From: Streptosporangium becharense
GTDB taxonomy: Bacteria; Actinomycetota; Actinomycetes; Streptosporangiales; Streptosporangiaceae
DNA length: 64,000 nucleotides
Reading direction: 5' to 3'
Assembly: GCF_014204985.1 (NCBI RefSeq)
Contig: NZ_JACHMP010000001.1
Coordinates: forward strand, 5,952,001 to 6,016,000
Below, piece after piece: positions 55,843 through 64,000 of the stretch. How positions within the stretch are numbered: the stretch's first letter is position 1; each line of letters starts with the position of its first letter. The notes under the pieces were generated by a model. It was not told the origin of the DNA. It did not search any database and worked only from the letters and a program-made list of their open reading frames with translations. A program made the translations under genes and the position numbers.

Positions 55843-57117
55843 ATGCCCCCCATCGACCAGATCACCGCCTTCGCCAAGGACCAGCCGGTCTTAACAGTCG
55901 TCATCGCCGTGTTCGGCCTGGTCCTGCTGGCCGTGGCCTACTTCGCGCTCCGCGCGCTGCTGCGCCTCGCGGTCCACGTCTACCAGCGGCAGGTCGCCCC
56001 CCGCCCGGCGGAGGACATCCTCACCATCGTCGCCGCCAGCATCGCCACCGGCGTCTCCGCGCAGGGCATGTGGCGCTTCTCCAGCGACGTCCTCGGTTTC
56101 GACGGGCCGCTGCGGCTGCTGCTCTTCGCCTTCATCGAGGTCGCCGTCATCACCAGCGCCGTCCGGGCCCGCCGCAACATGCGGGAGAACTTCTCCGCGG
56201 GCATCGACGGCGTCGCCGTGTGGGTGCTCACCGGCCTGACCGCGGTGCTGTCGAGCATGGACGCCCGCAGCGCGGCCGAAGCCGTCTTCCGGCTCGCCGC
56301 GCCGCTGGTGGCGGCCTGGCTCTGGGAGCGCGGCATGGCCATCGAACGGCACCGCATCACCGGACGCTCCCGCATCAACTGGCGGATCACCCCGGAACGG
56401 GCGCTGGTCCGCATCGGGCTGGCCGAGGTCAGCGACCGGACGGCGAGCGAGGTCGACGCCCACCGCAGGCTGACCCGGGTCGCGCTGGCCGCCAAGCGGG
56501 CCCGCGCGCTCCGCGCCTCCGGCGCGTCCGAGCGGAAGATGCGCGCGGCGCTCGCCAAGCTGGACCGCGCCATGGACCAGGCGGTGGAGCACAGCGGGCT
56601 GGCGGTCGACTCCGCCCGGCAGGAGGCGCTTCTCTCCCAGATCGGGGCGCTCTACAACACCTCCGCCCTGATCGACCTGTCCCCGCCGGTGCCGTGGAAC
56701 CCGGACTCACCGGAGCGGCCCGCGCACCGGGCCGTGCCGGTACGCCAGGCGGTGGCCGCCGGACCGCCCGCGGAGGTGGTGGACGACGATGACGACGACG
56801 AGCCGCACGTGGTGGACGAGGTCCCGTCGCCGGTCGTCGACACCGCGCAGCGCGCGGCCCTGATGCGCGCCGCGCGGGAGTACTGGGACAAGCAGATCGA
56901 GCGGAGGTTCGTGCCGCGCGCGGCCGACATCGCCCACGAGGTGGGCATCTCGCCGGCCACCGCCCGCGAGTACCGGGCGCTGTGGAAGCTGGAGCCCAAG
57001 GCGCACGCCCTGCTGGAGGCCGCCTACAACGAGCACGGCATCGTCGACACCGGAACCTTCCCCGCCATCGAGACCGAGCAGGTGCTGACCGTGAACGGCT
57101 CGTCCCCCGGCCGCTGA
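55843..57117 (+). CDS. Membrane protein with C-terminal helix-turn-helix (SpdB/DUF2637-like)
   Basis: This 424-residue protein has about four membrane segments in the first 165 residues (VLTVVIAVFGLVLLAVAYFA, then LRLLLFAFIEVAVITSAVRA and GIDGVAVWVLTGLTAVLSSM). This resembles DUF2637/SpdB proteins of actinomycete conjugative plasmids. The cytoplasmic part has a coiled, charged region and an acidic run of Asp near residue 310. A helix-turn-helix at about 360-390 follows (ADIAHEVGISPATAREYRAL). A role in DNA transfer or in chromosome-linked regulation is inferred. No transfer ATPase or replication gene is adjacent. Confidence 0.7.
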   Translation: MPPIDQITAFAKDQPVLTVVIAVFGLVLLAVAYFALRALLRLAVHVYQRQVAPRPAEDILTIVAASIATGVSAQGMWRFSSDVLGFDGPLRLLLFAFIEVAVITSAVRARRNMRENFSAGIDGVAVWVLTGLTAVLSSMDARSAAEAVFRLAAPLVAAWLWERGMAIERHRITGRSRINWRITPERALVRIGLAEVSDRTASEVDAHRRLTRVALAAKRARALRASGASERKMRAALAKLDRAMDQAVEHSGLAVDSARQEALLSQIGALYNTSALIDLSPPVPWNPDSPERPAHRAVPVRQAVAAGPPAEVVDDDDDDEPHVVDEVPSPVVDTAQRAALMRAAREYWDKQIERRFVPRAADIAHEVGISPATAREYRALWKLEPKAHALLEAAYNEHGIVDTGTFPAIETEQVLTVNGSSPGR

Positions 57118-57195
57118 CCGCGGGTCCCCGGATCCGACCGCCGTTCTCCGCCCTGGTTTCCGGTCCGTGGCCCCGGGCCGTGGGCGTGAACGCCG

Positions 57196-57227
57196 GTGAC
57201 CGGGCCCCGTGCGAGGGGTCCGGTCAC
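57196..57227. terminator. Hairpin between convergent membrane-protein and pectate-lyase genes
   Basis: GTGACCGGGCCCC and GGGGTCCGGTCAC pair over 13 positions with one G-T wobble and a six-base loop. It sits in a 216-base gap and probably stops both transcripts. Confidence 0.7.
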
Positions 57228-57333
57228 GCTCGGGGCGGGTGCCGTGTCGCGTTCCGCCGCGCCGGACCGCTCCCGTGGCCGGGAGCGGCGTGCCGGGTCG
57301 CGGAGGGAAGCGCCGCCGGAATCGGACGGAGAC

Positions 57334-58320
57334 CTAGTGGGCGCCGGCGCCGGCGGTCACGATCGACTTGACGCTGGAGGCGGCGTCGAGCGTGTAGGAG
57401 TAGGGGATGGAGGCGACGCTGCCGCCGGTCTGCCCGGTGCCGGAGTTGACGAAGTGGTTGTTGCGGGCGACCAGCGTGCCCGGCCCGGAGTCGCCCTCAC
57501 CCAGGTGGTAGGGGTCCTCGGTGTTCTCGAAGTAGTTGCCCTCGACCAGGACGCCCGCGTTCTCGGTGGAGGCCACGCCGTAGCCGGTGACGCCGCCGTA
57601 GTAGTTGTTGTAGACGTGCACCGGGTTGCCGAACCGCACGCGCGGGTGGCGCTGGGTGGAGCCGTCGAACCAGTTGTGGTGGTAGGTGACCCGCAGGTGC
57701 CCGATGTCCTCGCCGCCGTTGCCGTCGCTGTGGCCGAGCAGCATGGACTTGTCGTGGTCGTAGACCTTGTTCCAGGAGACGGTGATGTAGTCGCTGGCCC
57801 GCTTGATGTCGACGGCGCCGTCGTTGCCGTTGCTGAAGGTGTTGTGGTCGATCCACACCCGCGTGGAGTACTGGACGTTGATGGCGTCGTCGTTCCAGTC
57901 GCGGAAGGTCAGGTTCTGGACGATGACGTTGGACGCCCGGGAGATGTTGAGGCCGCAGCCGTCGATGGTCGCCCCGGAGTTGCCGACGATCGTCTTGTTG
58001 GAGCCGACCCTGATCATTCCGGAGCAGGAGATCGTGCCCGAGACCCGGACGACCGCCGCGTTGGTGCCGGAGACCGCGCTGGCCAGCGCGGAGGAGGTGG
58101 TGACCGTGACCGGCGGGGTGCTGCCGCCGCCGGTGGTACCGCCACCCTGGGTCGCCCAGCCGACCAGGCCGGCCGGAGCGGCCGCCGACTTCGCCGGGGT
58201 GTGGTTCCCGGTAGCCGGGGCGGCGGAGGCGGTGGAGACTCCGGCCGCCGCTCCCGACAGGGCGAGGGTCATGCCGGCGACGATCACTCCGGCGGCCTTG
58301 CGGTTGATTCTGCGTCGCAC
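57334..58320 (-). CDS. Secreted pectate lyase (PL1 family)
   Basis: This 328-residue protein has a signal peptide (cleavage near STASAA, residue 33) and the parallel beta-helix pattern of PL1: NVIVQNLTFRDWNDDAINVQ, VWIDHNTFSNGNDGAVDIKR with the calcium aspartates, and YHHNWFDGSTQRHPRVRFGN with the catalytic Arg. It cleaves polygalacturonate by beta-elimination outside the cell. The GTG follows AAGGAG. An AAGCGCTT palindrome about 120 bases upstream is a typical LacI-family site, consistent with carbon-source control. Confidence 0.93.
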   Translation of the reverse strand: MRRRINRKAAGVIVAGMTLALSGAAAGVSTASAAPATGNHTPAKSAAAPAGLVGWATQGGGTTGGGSTPPVTVTTSSALASAVSGTNAAVVRVSGTISCSGMIRVGSNKTIVGNSGATIDGCGLNISRASNVIVQNLTFRDWNDDAINVQYSTRVWIDHNTFSNGNDGAVDIKRASDYITVSWNKVYDHDKSMLLGHSDGNGGEDIGHLRVTYHHNWFDGSTQRHPRVRFGNPVHVYNNYYGGVTGYGVASTENAGVLVEGNYFENTEDPYHLGEGDSGPGTLVARNNHFVNSGTGQTGGSVASIPYSYTLDAASSVKSIVTAGAGAH

Positions 58321-58405
58321 AGTTGAGCTCCTTGCTGGTCCGGCAGGCCGGTGCGGCCTGCGATCCGAATCCCCCCAGCGAGTACTCGCCGTTCACATCT
58401 GTGAT

Positions 58406-58447
58406 CACGTACGTGTGAGCGAACAGTCACACCGTAGGTAAGCGCTT
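58406..58447 (-). promoter_or_regulatory. Palindromes upstream of the pectate lyase gene
   Basis: CACGTACGTG (58406-58415) is a perfect 10-base palindrome and AAGCGCTT (58440-58447), inside GGGAAAGCGCTTAC on the lower strand, is the core of many LacI-family operators. Both lie 86-127 bases upstream of the GTG. Confidence 0.4.
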
Positions 58448-58594
58448 TCCCGATGTCAATCCTTTGTGAAAGTTTCATGTCAAATGTGATCTTCCATGCC
58501 TGGTGTCCTGATATCCCGGCATCCGGTGGCGCGGCGCTCGGCGCGGCGGCCGGCACGCCGCCCGGAACGAGGGGGGGACGAGGGCCGGGACCGG

Positions 58595-59458
58595 TCAGTC
58601 GACCTCGGCGCTGCCGTTGACGCGGAGCTTGCGCCGGGCCCGGTCGTAGAAGCTCTTGGTGCCCAGGCGGACCACCCAGGCGGCGGCGCGTATGGAGGTG
58701 ACGGTGAGCCTGTCACCGGGCAGCAGGTGGGCGGCCACCCCGCCGTCCACCTCCACGGCCAGCCGGCCGCTCGTCGGCAGCAGGTCGAGCTCGACCTTCT
58801 CGTCCGCCGACAGCACGAGGGCACGGTTGAACGCCGAGTGCGCCGCGGCCGGGACGACCAGGAAACCCTCGACGGTGGGGGAGACGATGGGCCCGCCCGC
58901 GGAGAAGCTGTAGGCCGTCGACCCGGTGGGGGTGGCCACGATGACGGCGTCGGCGGCGTACCGCACGAAGGGATGGCCCTCCACGGTGATCGACACCGCC
59001 GACAGCCCGGCGCCGGGTATCCGCACCAGGGCGATGTCGTTGAACGCGTTCACCGTCGTGCCGTCGGGGAGGGAGGCCCGGACCGCCATGCGCGGCTCGA
59101 CCGTGTAGTCGTGGTCGTCGATGGCCGACAGCGCGGGCGGCAACTCGTCGACGTCGATCTCGGCCAGGAAGCCCAGCTTGCCGAGGTTGACCCCGAGGAT
59201 CGGGGTGGGGCGCCCCTGGATGAGCCGCATGGTGCGCAGCATCGTGCCGTCGCCGCCCAGGCTGACGAGCAGGTCGGCGCGCTCGACCAGCGTCGCGGCG
59301 TCGACCGGGACGGCGCTGCAGTCGATCCGCCCCACTTCCTCGGGCAGCCCGTAGACCGTGACATCGTGTGCCTGGGCCCACTTCACGATCGTGTCGATGG
59401 CCACCTTCGAGTCGCGCCGCGGGTGCAGAACCAGCCCTACGGTCTTGACCATCCCCAT
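58595..59458 (-). CDS. nadK: NAD kinase
   Basis: This 287-residue enzyme phosphorylates NAD to NADP with ATP or polyphosphate. The signature GGDGTMLRTMRL and the second motif TPTGSTAYSFSAGGPIV are present, with NDIALVR between. The ATG at 59458 fits the conserved start MGMVKTVGLVLHPRR; a second ATG two codons later is possible. It follows the unknown 164-residue gene in the same direction. Confidence 0.93.
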   Translation of the reverse strand: MGMVKTVGLVLHPRRDSKVAIDTIVKWAQAHDVTVYGLPEEVGRIDCSAVPVDAATLVERADLLVSLGGDGTMLRTMRLIQGRPTPILGVNLGKLGFLAEIDVDELPPALSAIDDHDYTVEPRMAVRASLPDGTTVNAFNDIALVRIPGAGLSAVSITVEGHPFVRYAADAVIVATPTGSTAYSFSAGGPIVSPTVEGFLVVPAAAHSAFNRALVLSADEKVELDLLPTSGRLAVEVDGGVAAHLLPGDRLTVTSIRAAAWVVRLGTKSFYDRARRKLRVNGSAEVD

Positions 59459-59599
59459 GGACCCCACTGTACGGGGAGCGCACACGCGGAAGCCCGGGCC
59501 GGTCCACGAGCCGTGGCCCATCGCCCGCGCGAAGGACGTCCGGCGACCGGCGTCACCCCGCGGCCCGATGTCCGGCCGAGGGGCGTCCGGCCGGCCACG

Positions 59600-60094
59600 T
59601 CACTCCATGGTCCGGCGGCCCTGGCGGCGTTCCCTCATCCGCGCCTCGTGCAGGTGGCGGCGCCCGTCCGCCAGCCGCTCCCGGATCCGCCGCTCCACGT
59701 CGGCGAAGACGGAGTAGTAGCCGTCCTCGTACTCCTCCACGATCTGGAAGGTCCACCGGCCGGGCAGCACGTCGCGGCCGACCAGCTCCGAGACCACGAT
59801 GTCGGCCGCCTCGGGGTGCCCGGCGGCGCGCAGCAGTTCCACGGCCTCGTCGAGTTGCAGGTCGGCGTGGCCGGTCAGCTGGTGGAAGGAGTACAGGTGG
59901 CCGCGGGCCCGCTCGGTCGTCTCCAGCGCCTCCGACAGCTTGCCCAGCGCCTCGGCGGTCGCCTCGTCGACGGGCGCCTTCCACCGGTCGGCGGGCGGCT
60001 CCTCGGCGGGCGGCCTGCGCTGGTCGGCGGACGCCTCGTGGACGGGCGTCTCCAACCGGTCGGCGGGCGTCTGCGGTCGTACGTCGCCAGTCAC
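59600..60094 (-). CDS. Uncharacterised soluble protein (164 residues)
   Basis: The N-terminal 50 residues are a Pro/Glu-rich linker; the rest is helical (EALGKLSEALETTERARGHL, LDEAVELLRAAGHPEAADIV) and ends with an Arg-rich tail (RMRERRQGRRTME). The GTG at 60094 is supported by AAGGAGG. It lies upstream of nadK in the same direction with 141 bases between. The pattern YSFHQLTGHADLQLDEAVEL is seen in unnamed actinomycete proteins. Confidence 0.75.
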   Translation of the reverse strand: MTGDVRPQTPADRLETPVHEASADQRRPPAEEPPADRWKAPVDEATAEALGKLSEALETTERARGHLYSFHQLTGHADLQLDEAVELLRAAGHPEAADIVVSELVGRDVLPGRWTFQIVEEYEDGYYSVFADVERRIRERLADGRRHLHEARMRERRQGRRTME

Positions 60095-60150
60095 TCGACC
60101 TCCTTCGCACGGCACCGGATGTGCCGCATGAGCTGCGGAGACGTTTCCCT

Positions 60151-60271
60151 ACCCGCGCCGGTCGCGGTGAATCTCCGATTCCCGCCCGCGCCGGTCGTGG
60201 TGAGTCTCCGGTTCCCGTCCGCGCCGGTCGTGGTGAGTCTCCGGTTCCCGTCCGCGCGGGTCGTGGTGAAC
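60151..60271. repeat. 33-base tandem repeat, about 3.7 copies
   Basis: Units begin at 60151, 60184, 60217 and 60250 (partial) with core GCGCCGGTCGTGGTGAGTCT. The array lies in the gap between the divergent 164-residue and sulfotransferase genes. Its period of 11 codons leaves several false frames open. Confidence 0.85.
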
Positions 60272-60385
60272 CAGCGTCCGAACCCCGTCAGAGGCGGGCG
60301 AACCACCCTCTTCTCCGTTGACCTGAGCGGGGTCATGTGGAAACACACAGTGAAACCCCAGAAAAGGCGGGTAGCCTCCCTCGGC

Positions 60386-61270
60386 ATGAACTGGCAGCGT
60401 AAGGCCAACGACGTCCTGGTCAGGCTGACCGGATTCCGCGTCAGCCGGGCGGCGGAGGCCGCCGGCCCGGCTCACCCCAGGACCGCCCCTCCGGCGCGGG
60501 AGGCGTTCCGCCCGCCCGCCGACCCCGCGGCCGACCGGCTCCTGGTCGCCCCGGTGTTCGTCCTGTCTCCGGTGAGATCCGGCTCGACGCTGCTGCGGGC
60601 GCTGCTCAACGCCCACTCCATGCTGCACGCCCCGCACGAGCTGCACGTCCGGCGCCTCCGGGTGGAGTTCGGCACCTCGCTCGCGGAGCGGGCGATGGAA
60701 GAGCTCGGTCACGACCGGGCCGACCTGGAGCACCTGCTCTGGGACCGGGTGCTCCACCGCGAGCTGGTCAGGAGCGGCAAGGCCGTCGTCGTGGACAAGA
60801 CCCCGGCCAACGCCTTCGCGTACGAGCGCATCGCCGCCTGCTGGCCGGACGCCCGGTTCGTCTTCCTGCTGCGCCACCCGGCGTCCATAGCCCGGTCCTG
60901 GTACGAGGCCGGCGCCGGCAAACGGACGCCGGAGGAGGCGGCGCTCGACGCGCTGCGGTACATGAAGGCGGTGCAGCGCGCGCGGGGGGCCCTGCCCGGG
61001 TGCACCGTGCGGTACGAGGACCTCACCGCCGACCCCGAGACCGAGACGCGCCGTGTCTGCGAGTTCCTCGGAGTTCCGTGGGAGGCGGGGATGCTCGCCT
61101 ACGGTGAGCAGGCCGTGCTGCGCAAGGGACTCGGCGACTGGAAGGACAAGATCCGCACCGGAAGCGTCCAGCCCGGACGCGAGCCGCCCTCCCCGGCGGA
61201 GATACCGTCCTCGCTCCGGCCCATGTGCGAGAGCTGGGGCTACCTGCCGGGCACCGTGGAGCGGGCGTGA
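60386..61270 (+). CDS. Sulfotransferase family protein
   Basis: This 294-residue protein has the PAPS-binding loop VLSPVRSGSTLLRALLNAHS (5'-phosphosulfate site) near residue 60 and the 3'-phosphate site FVFLLRHPASIARSW near 155, with YEDLTADPETETRRVCEFLG later. It should move a sulfo group from PAPS to a lipid or glycan. The ATG at 60386 is the first credible start after the repeat array; no strong ribosome site is seen. Its stop overlaps the glycosyltransferase GTG (GTGA), so the two act together. Confidence 0.85.
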   Translation: MNWQRKANDVLVRLTGFRVSRAAEAAGPAHPRTAPPAREAFRPPADPAADRLLVAPVFVLSPVRSGSTLLRALLNAHSMLHAPHELHVRRLRVEFGTSLAERAMEELGHDRADLEHLLWDRVLHRELVRSGKAVVVDKTPANAFAYERIAACWPDARFVFLLRHPASIARSWYEAGAGKRTPEEAALDALRYMKAVQRARGALPGCTVRYEDLTADPETETRRVCEFLGVPWEAGMLAYGEQAVLRKGLGDWKDKIRTGSVQPGREPPSPAEIPSSLRPMCESWGYLPGTVERA

Positions 61271-62466
61271 CGACGGCGCCGCGGCTCGGGCCCATGCGGA
61301 TCCGCTACCTGCTCCTGCACGCGTACGGCATGGGCGGCACGATCCGCACCGTGGTCAACCAGGCGAACGCGATGGCCGCCGCCGGGCACCGGGTGGAGAT
61401 CGTCAGCGTGGTACGGCGGCGGGACCGGCCCCAGTTCCCGATCGACGGGCGGGTCCGCCTCATGGCGCTGTCGGACCAGCGCGGGGGCAGGCCGGTCGAC
61501 TCCCTGGCACGCCGGGCGTGGCGGCGGGTCCGCGGCAAGATCGTGCCCGCGGGGGAGTTCGCGGCGTCCTACTTCACCGAACGGGTGGAGAAGGCCGTCA
61601 TCGACTACGTCTCCGCGCTGGACGACGGCGTCCTCGTCACCACCCGCCCGGCGTTGAACCTCATCGCCGCCCGCCGGGCCGCCCCCGGGGTGGTGCGGGT
61701 CGCCCAGGAGCACATGAACCTGGCCACCTACCCCGACGGCGTCCGGGCGGCGATCGCCCGGCACTACGGCGGGCTGGACACGGTGGTGGTGCTCACCGAG
61801 GCCGACCGGCGGGCGTACGAGCGGCTCCTGCCCGGCACCCCGGTCGTGCGGATCCCCAACGCGGTGCACGGCGCCGCCCCGCCGCCGTCCTGGCAGGAGG
61901 ACCGGCTCGTGGTCGCCGCCGGGCGGCTCGTCGGGCAGAAGGGCTTCGACCTGCTGATCCCCGCCTTCCGCCAGGTGGTCGACCGGCACCCGGACTGGCG
62001 GCTGCGCATCTACGGCACCGGTCCCAAGAAGGACCGGTTGCGGGCCCTGATCAGGGAGTGCGGGCTGCGGGACAACGTCACCCTGATGGGCCGGACCGAC
62101 CACCTCGACGAGGAGCTGGCCAAGGCGTCCTTCTACGTGCTCAGCTCCCGGTTCGAGGGGCTGCCGATGGTGATGATCGAGGCGATGACCCAGGCGCTGC
62201 CCGTCGTGGCCTTCGACTGCCCGACCGGTCCGCGCGACCTGATCACCCCGGGGATCGACGGCCTGCTCGTCCCGCCCCAGGACGTCGACGCGCTGGCCGC
62301 GGCGATGATCCGGCTCGTCGAGGACCGGGATCTGCGGGACCGGATGGGCGCCGCCGCCGCCGTGACCGCGCGTGACTACTCGCCTTCGGTGATCATGCCC
62401 GTCTGGGAGAGGCTGTTCGCCGACCTCCTGGGCCGGGACCCGGGGAACCCCGGGAATCCCGGCTGA
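61267..62466 (+). CDS. GT4-type glycosyltransferase
   Basis: This protein of 399 residues has a Rossmann N-domain (YLLLHAYGMGGTIRTVVNQA) and the GT4 donor-binding C-domain: VVAAGRLVGQKGFDLLIPAF and the E-x7-E motif in SSRFEGLPMVMIEA. It transfers a sugar from a nucleotide donor with retention. The C-terminal PGNPGNPG comes from DNA repeats. Coupling with a sulfotransferase suggests synthesis of a sulfated glycan or glycolipid, perhaps a cell-envelope compound; that is inference. An ATG nine codons downstream is an alternative start. Confidence 0.9.
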   Translation: MTTAPRLGPMRIRYLLLHAYGMGGTIRTVVNQANAMAAAGHRVEIVSVVRRRDRPQFPIDGRVRLMALSDQRGGRPVDSLARRAWRRVRGKIVPAGEFAASYFTERVEKAVIDYVSALDDGVLVTTRPALNLIAARRAAPGVVRVAQEHMNLATYPDGVRAAIARHYGGLDTVVVLTEADRRAYERLLPGTPVVRIPNAVHGAAPPPSWQEDRLVVAAGRLVGQKGFDLLIPAFRQVVDRHPDWRLRIYGTGPKKDRLRALIRECGLRDNVTLMGRTDHLDEELAKASFYVLSSRFEGLPMVMIEAMTQALPVVAFDCPTGPRDLITPGIDGLLVPPQDVDALAAAMIRLVEDRDLRDRMGAAAAVTARDYSPSVIMPVWERLFADLLGRDPGNPGNPG

Positions 62467-63160
62467 GCCCCAGAAGCCCCAGAGACCCCGGAAGCCCCAG
62501 AGACCCCGGGAACCCCGGCCGAGCCTCCGGCGGAGTGCCCGGTGCCTTCCACCCTCTCCCGTATGCGTCGGGTGCGCCGACGGGATTCCCCTGCCGCCGT
62601 GCCGGTGCCCCCTCCGTGTCGGGTGCGGTGGGGCCGGTTCCCGCGTCCATCACGCCGGGACCGTTTTCCGGACCTGTCACGCCGGAGCCGCGCTCCCGAA
62701 AATTGTCGGGAGATAATTGTTTTCCTCGTTTTTTCGTCCGGCTTGGCCCTTTCGAGGAGCCGCGTAAGCGCGGTGTGCCGGATTTCCGAGGTAACGATCC
62801 GATGTCCGCTGTCCGGCCCGGCCTCCCGGCGGGAGCGGAGCCTTCCGTGGGAGAGGTGAACGGAAGAACGCCCAGCTGGTAGGCATCTCCATAGAGATAG
62901 ATCTATCATCACAAACAAGACATCGAGCATTTTTCTCATTGTCCGGCGAGGGGGCGGCGACAAATCTCGACCCGGAGATGCCCGATGCTTGACAGGATAT
63001 TTAACGGCCACCCAGTATTGAGGCGTCCACGGTGTGCCCGCCTCTTTCCGCGCACCGAACCGGGCAATCCGTATTTCCGTCGCCGTGTGCGACGTCTCCC
63101 CTGTTCCATTCCTGTTTCACTCTCCCCTGTCATTACGAGTACGGATCGGTGGTGTGTGTT
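62467..63160. other. Long non-coding region before the encapsulin gene
   Basis: These 694 bases hold no recognised gene. At the left, an 18-base unit GAAGCCCCAGAGACCCCG is repeated at 62473 and 62491. Further right the sequence is AT-rich (62700-62740 and 62885-62945) with the perfect palindrome GATAGATCTATC at 62896-62907. The open frame on the lower strand here has no family features and an Arg-rich composition, so I treat it as chance. Confidence 0.5.
62896..62907. promoter_or_regulatory. Perfect 12-base palindrome GATAGATCTATC
   Basis: It lies in the most AT-rich part of the gap, 254 bases before the encapsulin start, followed by CATCACAAACAAGACATCG. It is a candidate operator for the encapsulin operon, or for a lost gene on the other strand. 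Confidence 0.35.
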
Positions 63161-64000
63161 GTGACGGAGTTCGAAGCCGGCCGGTCGCGGCTGAGCCTGG
63201 GCACGGACGCCGCGCGGAACCTCGCGACGACGACCAAGTCGACGCCCCAGATGCAGGAGATCTCCTCGCGGTGGCTGCTGCGGATGCTCCCCTGGGTGCA
63301 GGTGTCCGGCGGCACCTACCGGGTCAACCGCCGTCTGACCTACACGGTCGGCGACGGCCGGGTGAGCTTCACCACCACGGGGTCGCAGGCGGCGGTCATC
63401 CCCGCCGAGCTGTGCGAGCTGCCCGTCCTGCGCGAGTTCGACGACACCGACGTGCTCACCGCCCTGGCCGGCCACTTCGTCCAGCGTGAGTTCCGCGCCG
63501 GGGACGTGCTCGCCGAGAGCGGGCGTCCGGCCGACGAGGTGGTGCTCATCGCGCACGGCAAGGTCAACAAGATCGGCACGGGGCCGTACGGCGACCAGAT
63601 CATCCTCAAGGTGCTGGCCCACGGCGACCACTTCGGCGACGAGACGCTCGTCGGCCCCGACCGCGACTGGGAGTTCACCGCCAAGGCGGTCACCAACGGC
63701 ACCGCCCTGGTGCTGCCCCGGCGTACGTTCCTGGAGCTGGCCGAGCAGACCGAGACGCTCCAGGCCCACCTGCGCCGGGTCGAGAGCGCCGCCAGGGGGC
63801 CGCAGAACAAGTACGGCGAGGCCGCCGTCGAGGTGGCCGCAGGTCACCATGGCGAGGCCGAACTGCCCGGCACCTTCGTCGACTACGAGCTCTCCCCGCG
63901 CGAGTACGAACTGAGCGTCGCCCAGACCGTCCTGCGGGTGCACACCCGCGTGGCCGACCTCTACAACGACCCGATGGACCAGATCGAGCAGCAGCTCCGG
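63161..64000 (+). CDS. Family 2B encapsulin shell protein with cyclic-nucleotide-binding-like insert (3' end outside window)
   Basis: The first 280 codons are present. The N-terminal arm [20 protein letters not shown] followed by [20 protein letters not shown] and [20 protein letters not shown] is the family 2 encapsulin signature. Residues about 105-205 form the inserted CAP-effector-like domain ([20 protein letters not shown], then [20 protein letters not shown] and GDHFGDETL), which defines family 2B. The HK97-like fold resumes at [20 protein letters not shown]. Family 2B shells self-assemble and commonly enclose terpene cyclases such as 2-methylisoborneol synthase; the cargo gene would lie beyond the edge. 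The GTG at 63161 is favoured; a GTG at 63152 is also in frame. Confidence 0.92.
   Translation, partial: MTEFEAGRSRLSLGTDAARNLATTTKSTPQMQEISSRWLLRMLPWVQVSGGTYRVNRRLTYTVGDGRVSFTTTGSQAAVIPAELCELPVLREFDDTDVLTALAGHFVQREFRAGDVLAESGRPADEVVLIAHGKVNKIGTGPYGDQIILKVLAHGDHFGDETLVGPDRDWEFTAKAVTNGTALVLPRRTFLELAEQTETLQAHLRRVESAARGPQNKYGEAAVEVAAGHHGEAELPGTFVDYELSPREYELSVAQTVLRVHTRVADLYNDPMDQIEQQLR

Noticed and set aside
60151..60271. 33-base array as a CRISPR or as protein-coding repeats
   Set aside because: There are no unique spacers, and the frames crossing it belong to no supported gene.
58496..60385. N-terminal extension of the sulfotransferase frame
   Set aside because: The frame is open through the antisense of nadK and the 33-base repeat array, but the sequence has no protein features before the ATG at 60386.
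62376..63011. 211-residue leftward frame before the encapsulin gene
   Set aside because: Arg/Gly/Ser-rich, covers the 18-base repeats and overlaps the glycosyltransferase 3' end; no ribosome site or family.

Overview
The window is high-GC actinobacterial chromosome with GTG starts and four-base stop/start overlaps throughout. The gene set (a FasR-type regulator with fabD-fabH-acpP-fabF, homodimeric aceE, ahpE, DUF3052 and DUF3145 proteins, XRE/DUF397 pairs, a family 2B encapsulin) points to a filamentous actinomycete. I infer Streptosporangiales, but nothing here proves the genus. Most of the window is core metabolism and regulation. The stretch 26.0-34.6 kb is accessory in character, with an integrase relic on a tRNA gene, broken genes, tandem repeats and poorly conserved proteins.

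Left part (1-26 kb). A rhodanese end is followed by a leftward operon encoding a cytoplasmic subtilisin-like protease, an ECF-like sigma factor, a 154-residue protein and a 905-residue TPR-CHAT protein. Next come a DUF3145 gene and the leftward fatty-acid synthesis cluster fasR/fabD-fabH-acpP-fabF-accD type. After these lie a three-gene set resembling E. coli yjfC/yjfM/yjfL, a WYL regulator, a VOC protein, a divergent MarR/amidohydrolase pair, a secreted tripeptidyl-peptidase-like lipoprotein and aceE. A rightward group follows: a YjbQ protein, a DUF3052 protein, ahpE, a zinc-ribbon protein, an ROK sugar kinase and tRNA-Val.

Middle (26-36 kb). An integrase C-terminal relic abuts the 3' end of tRNA-Val. 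Then come small unknown genes, a decayed gene, an XRE/DUF397 pair divergent from a small gene plus an RsbW-like ATPase, a lipoprotein, a WXG100-like pair (102 and 659 residues), a broken helix-turn-helix antitoxin-like gene and an esterase.

Right part (36-64 kb). A LysR regulator and an MHS transporter lie next to a rightward run of nine genes joined by stop/start overlaps. Eight of these encode a complete route from 3-hydroxyanthranilate to pyruvate and acetyl-CoA through 2-aminomuconate, the nba-type pathway; the ninth is a type-B carboxylesterase. Beyond lie an LLM oxidoreductase, a second XRE/DUF397/ATPase module, a secreted trypsin-like protease, a small secreted protein, a PLP decarboxylase divergent from a MocR-type regulator, a membrane protein with a C-terminal helix-turn-helix, a secreted pectate lyase, NAD kinase, a sulfotransferase with a GT4 glycosyltransferase, and the first 280 codons of a family 2B encapsulin shell protein cut by the window end.

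The strongest candidates for less-described biology are the protease-sigma-CHAT operon, the two XRE/DUF397/ATPase modules, the WXG-like pair and the encapsulin. Several intergenic regions carry clear repeat or palindrome architecture, listed separately.
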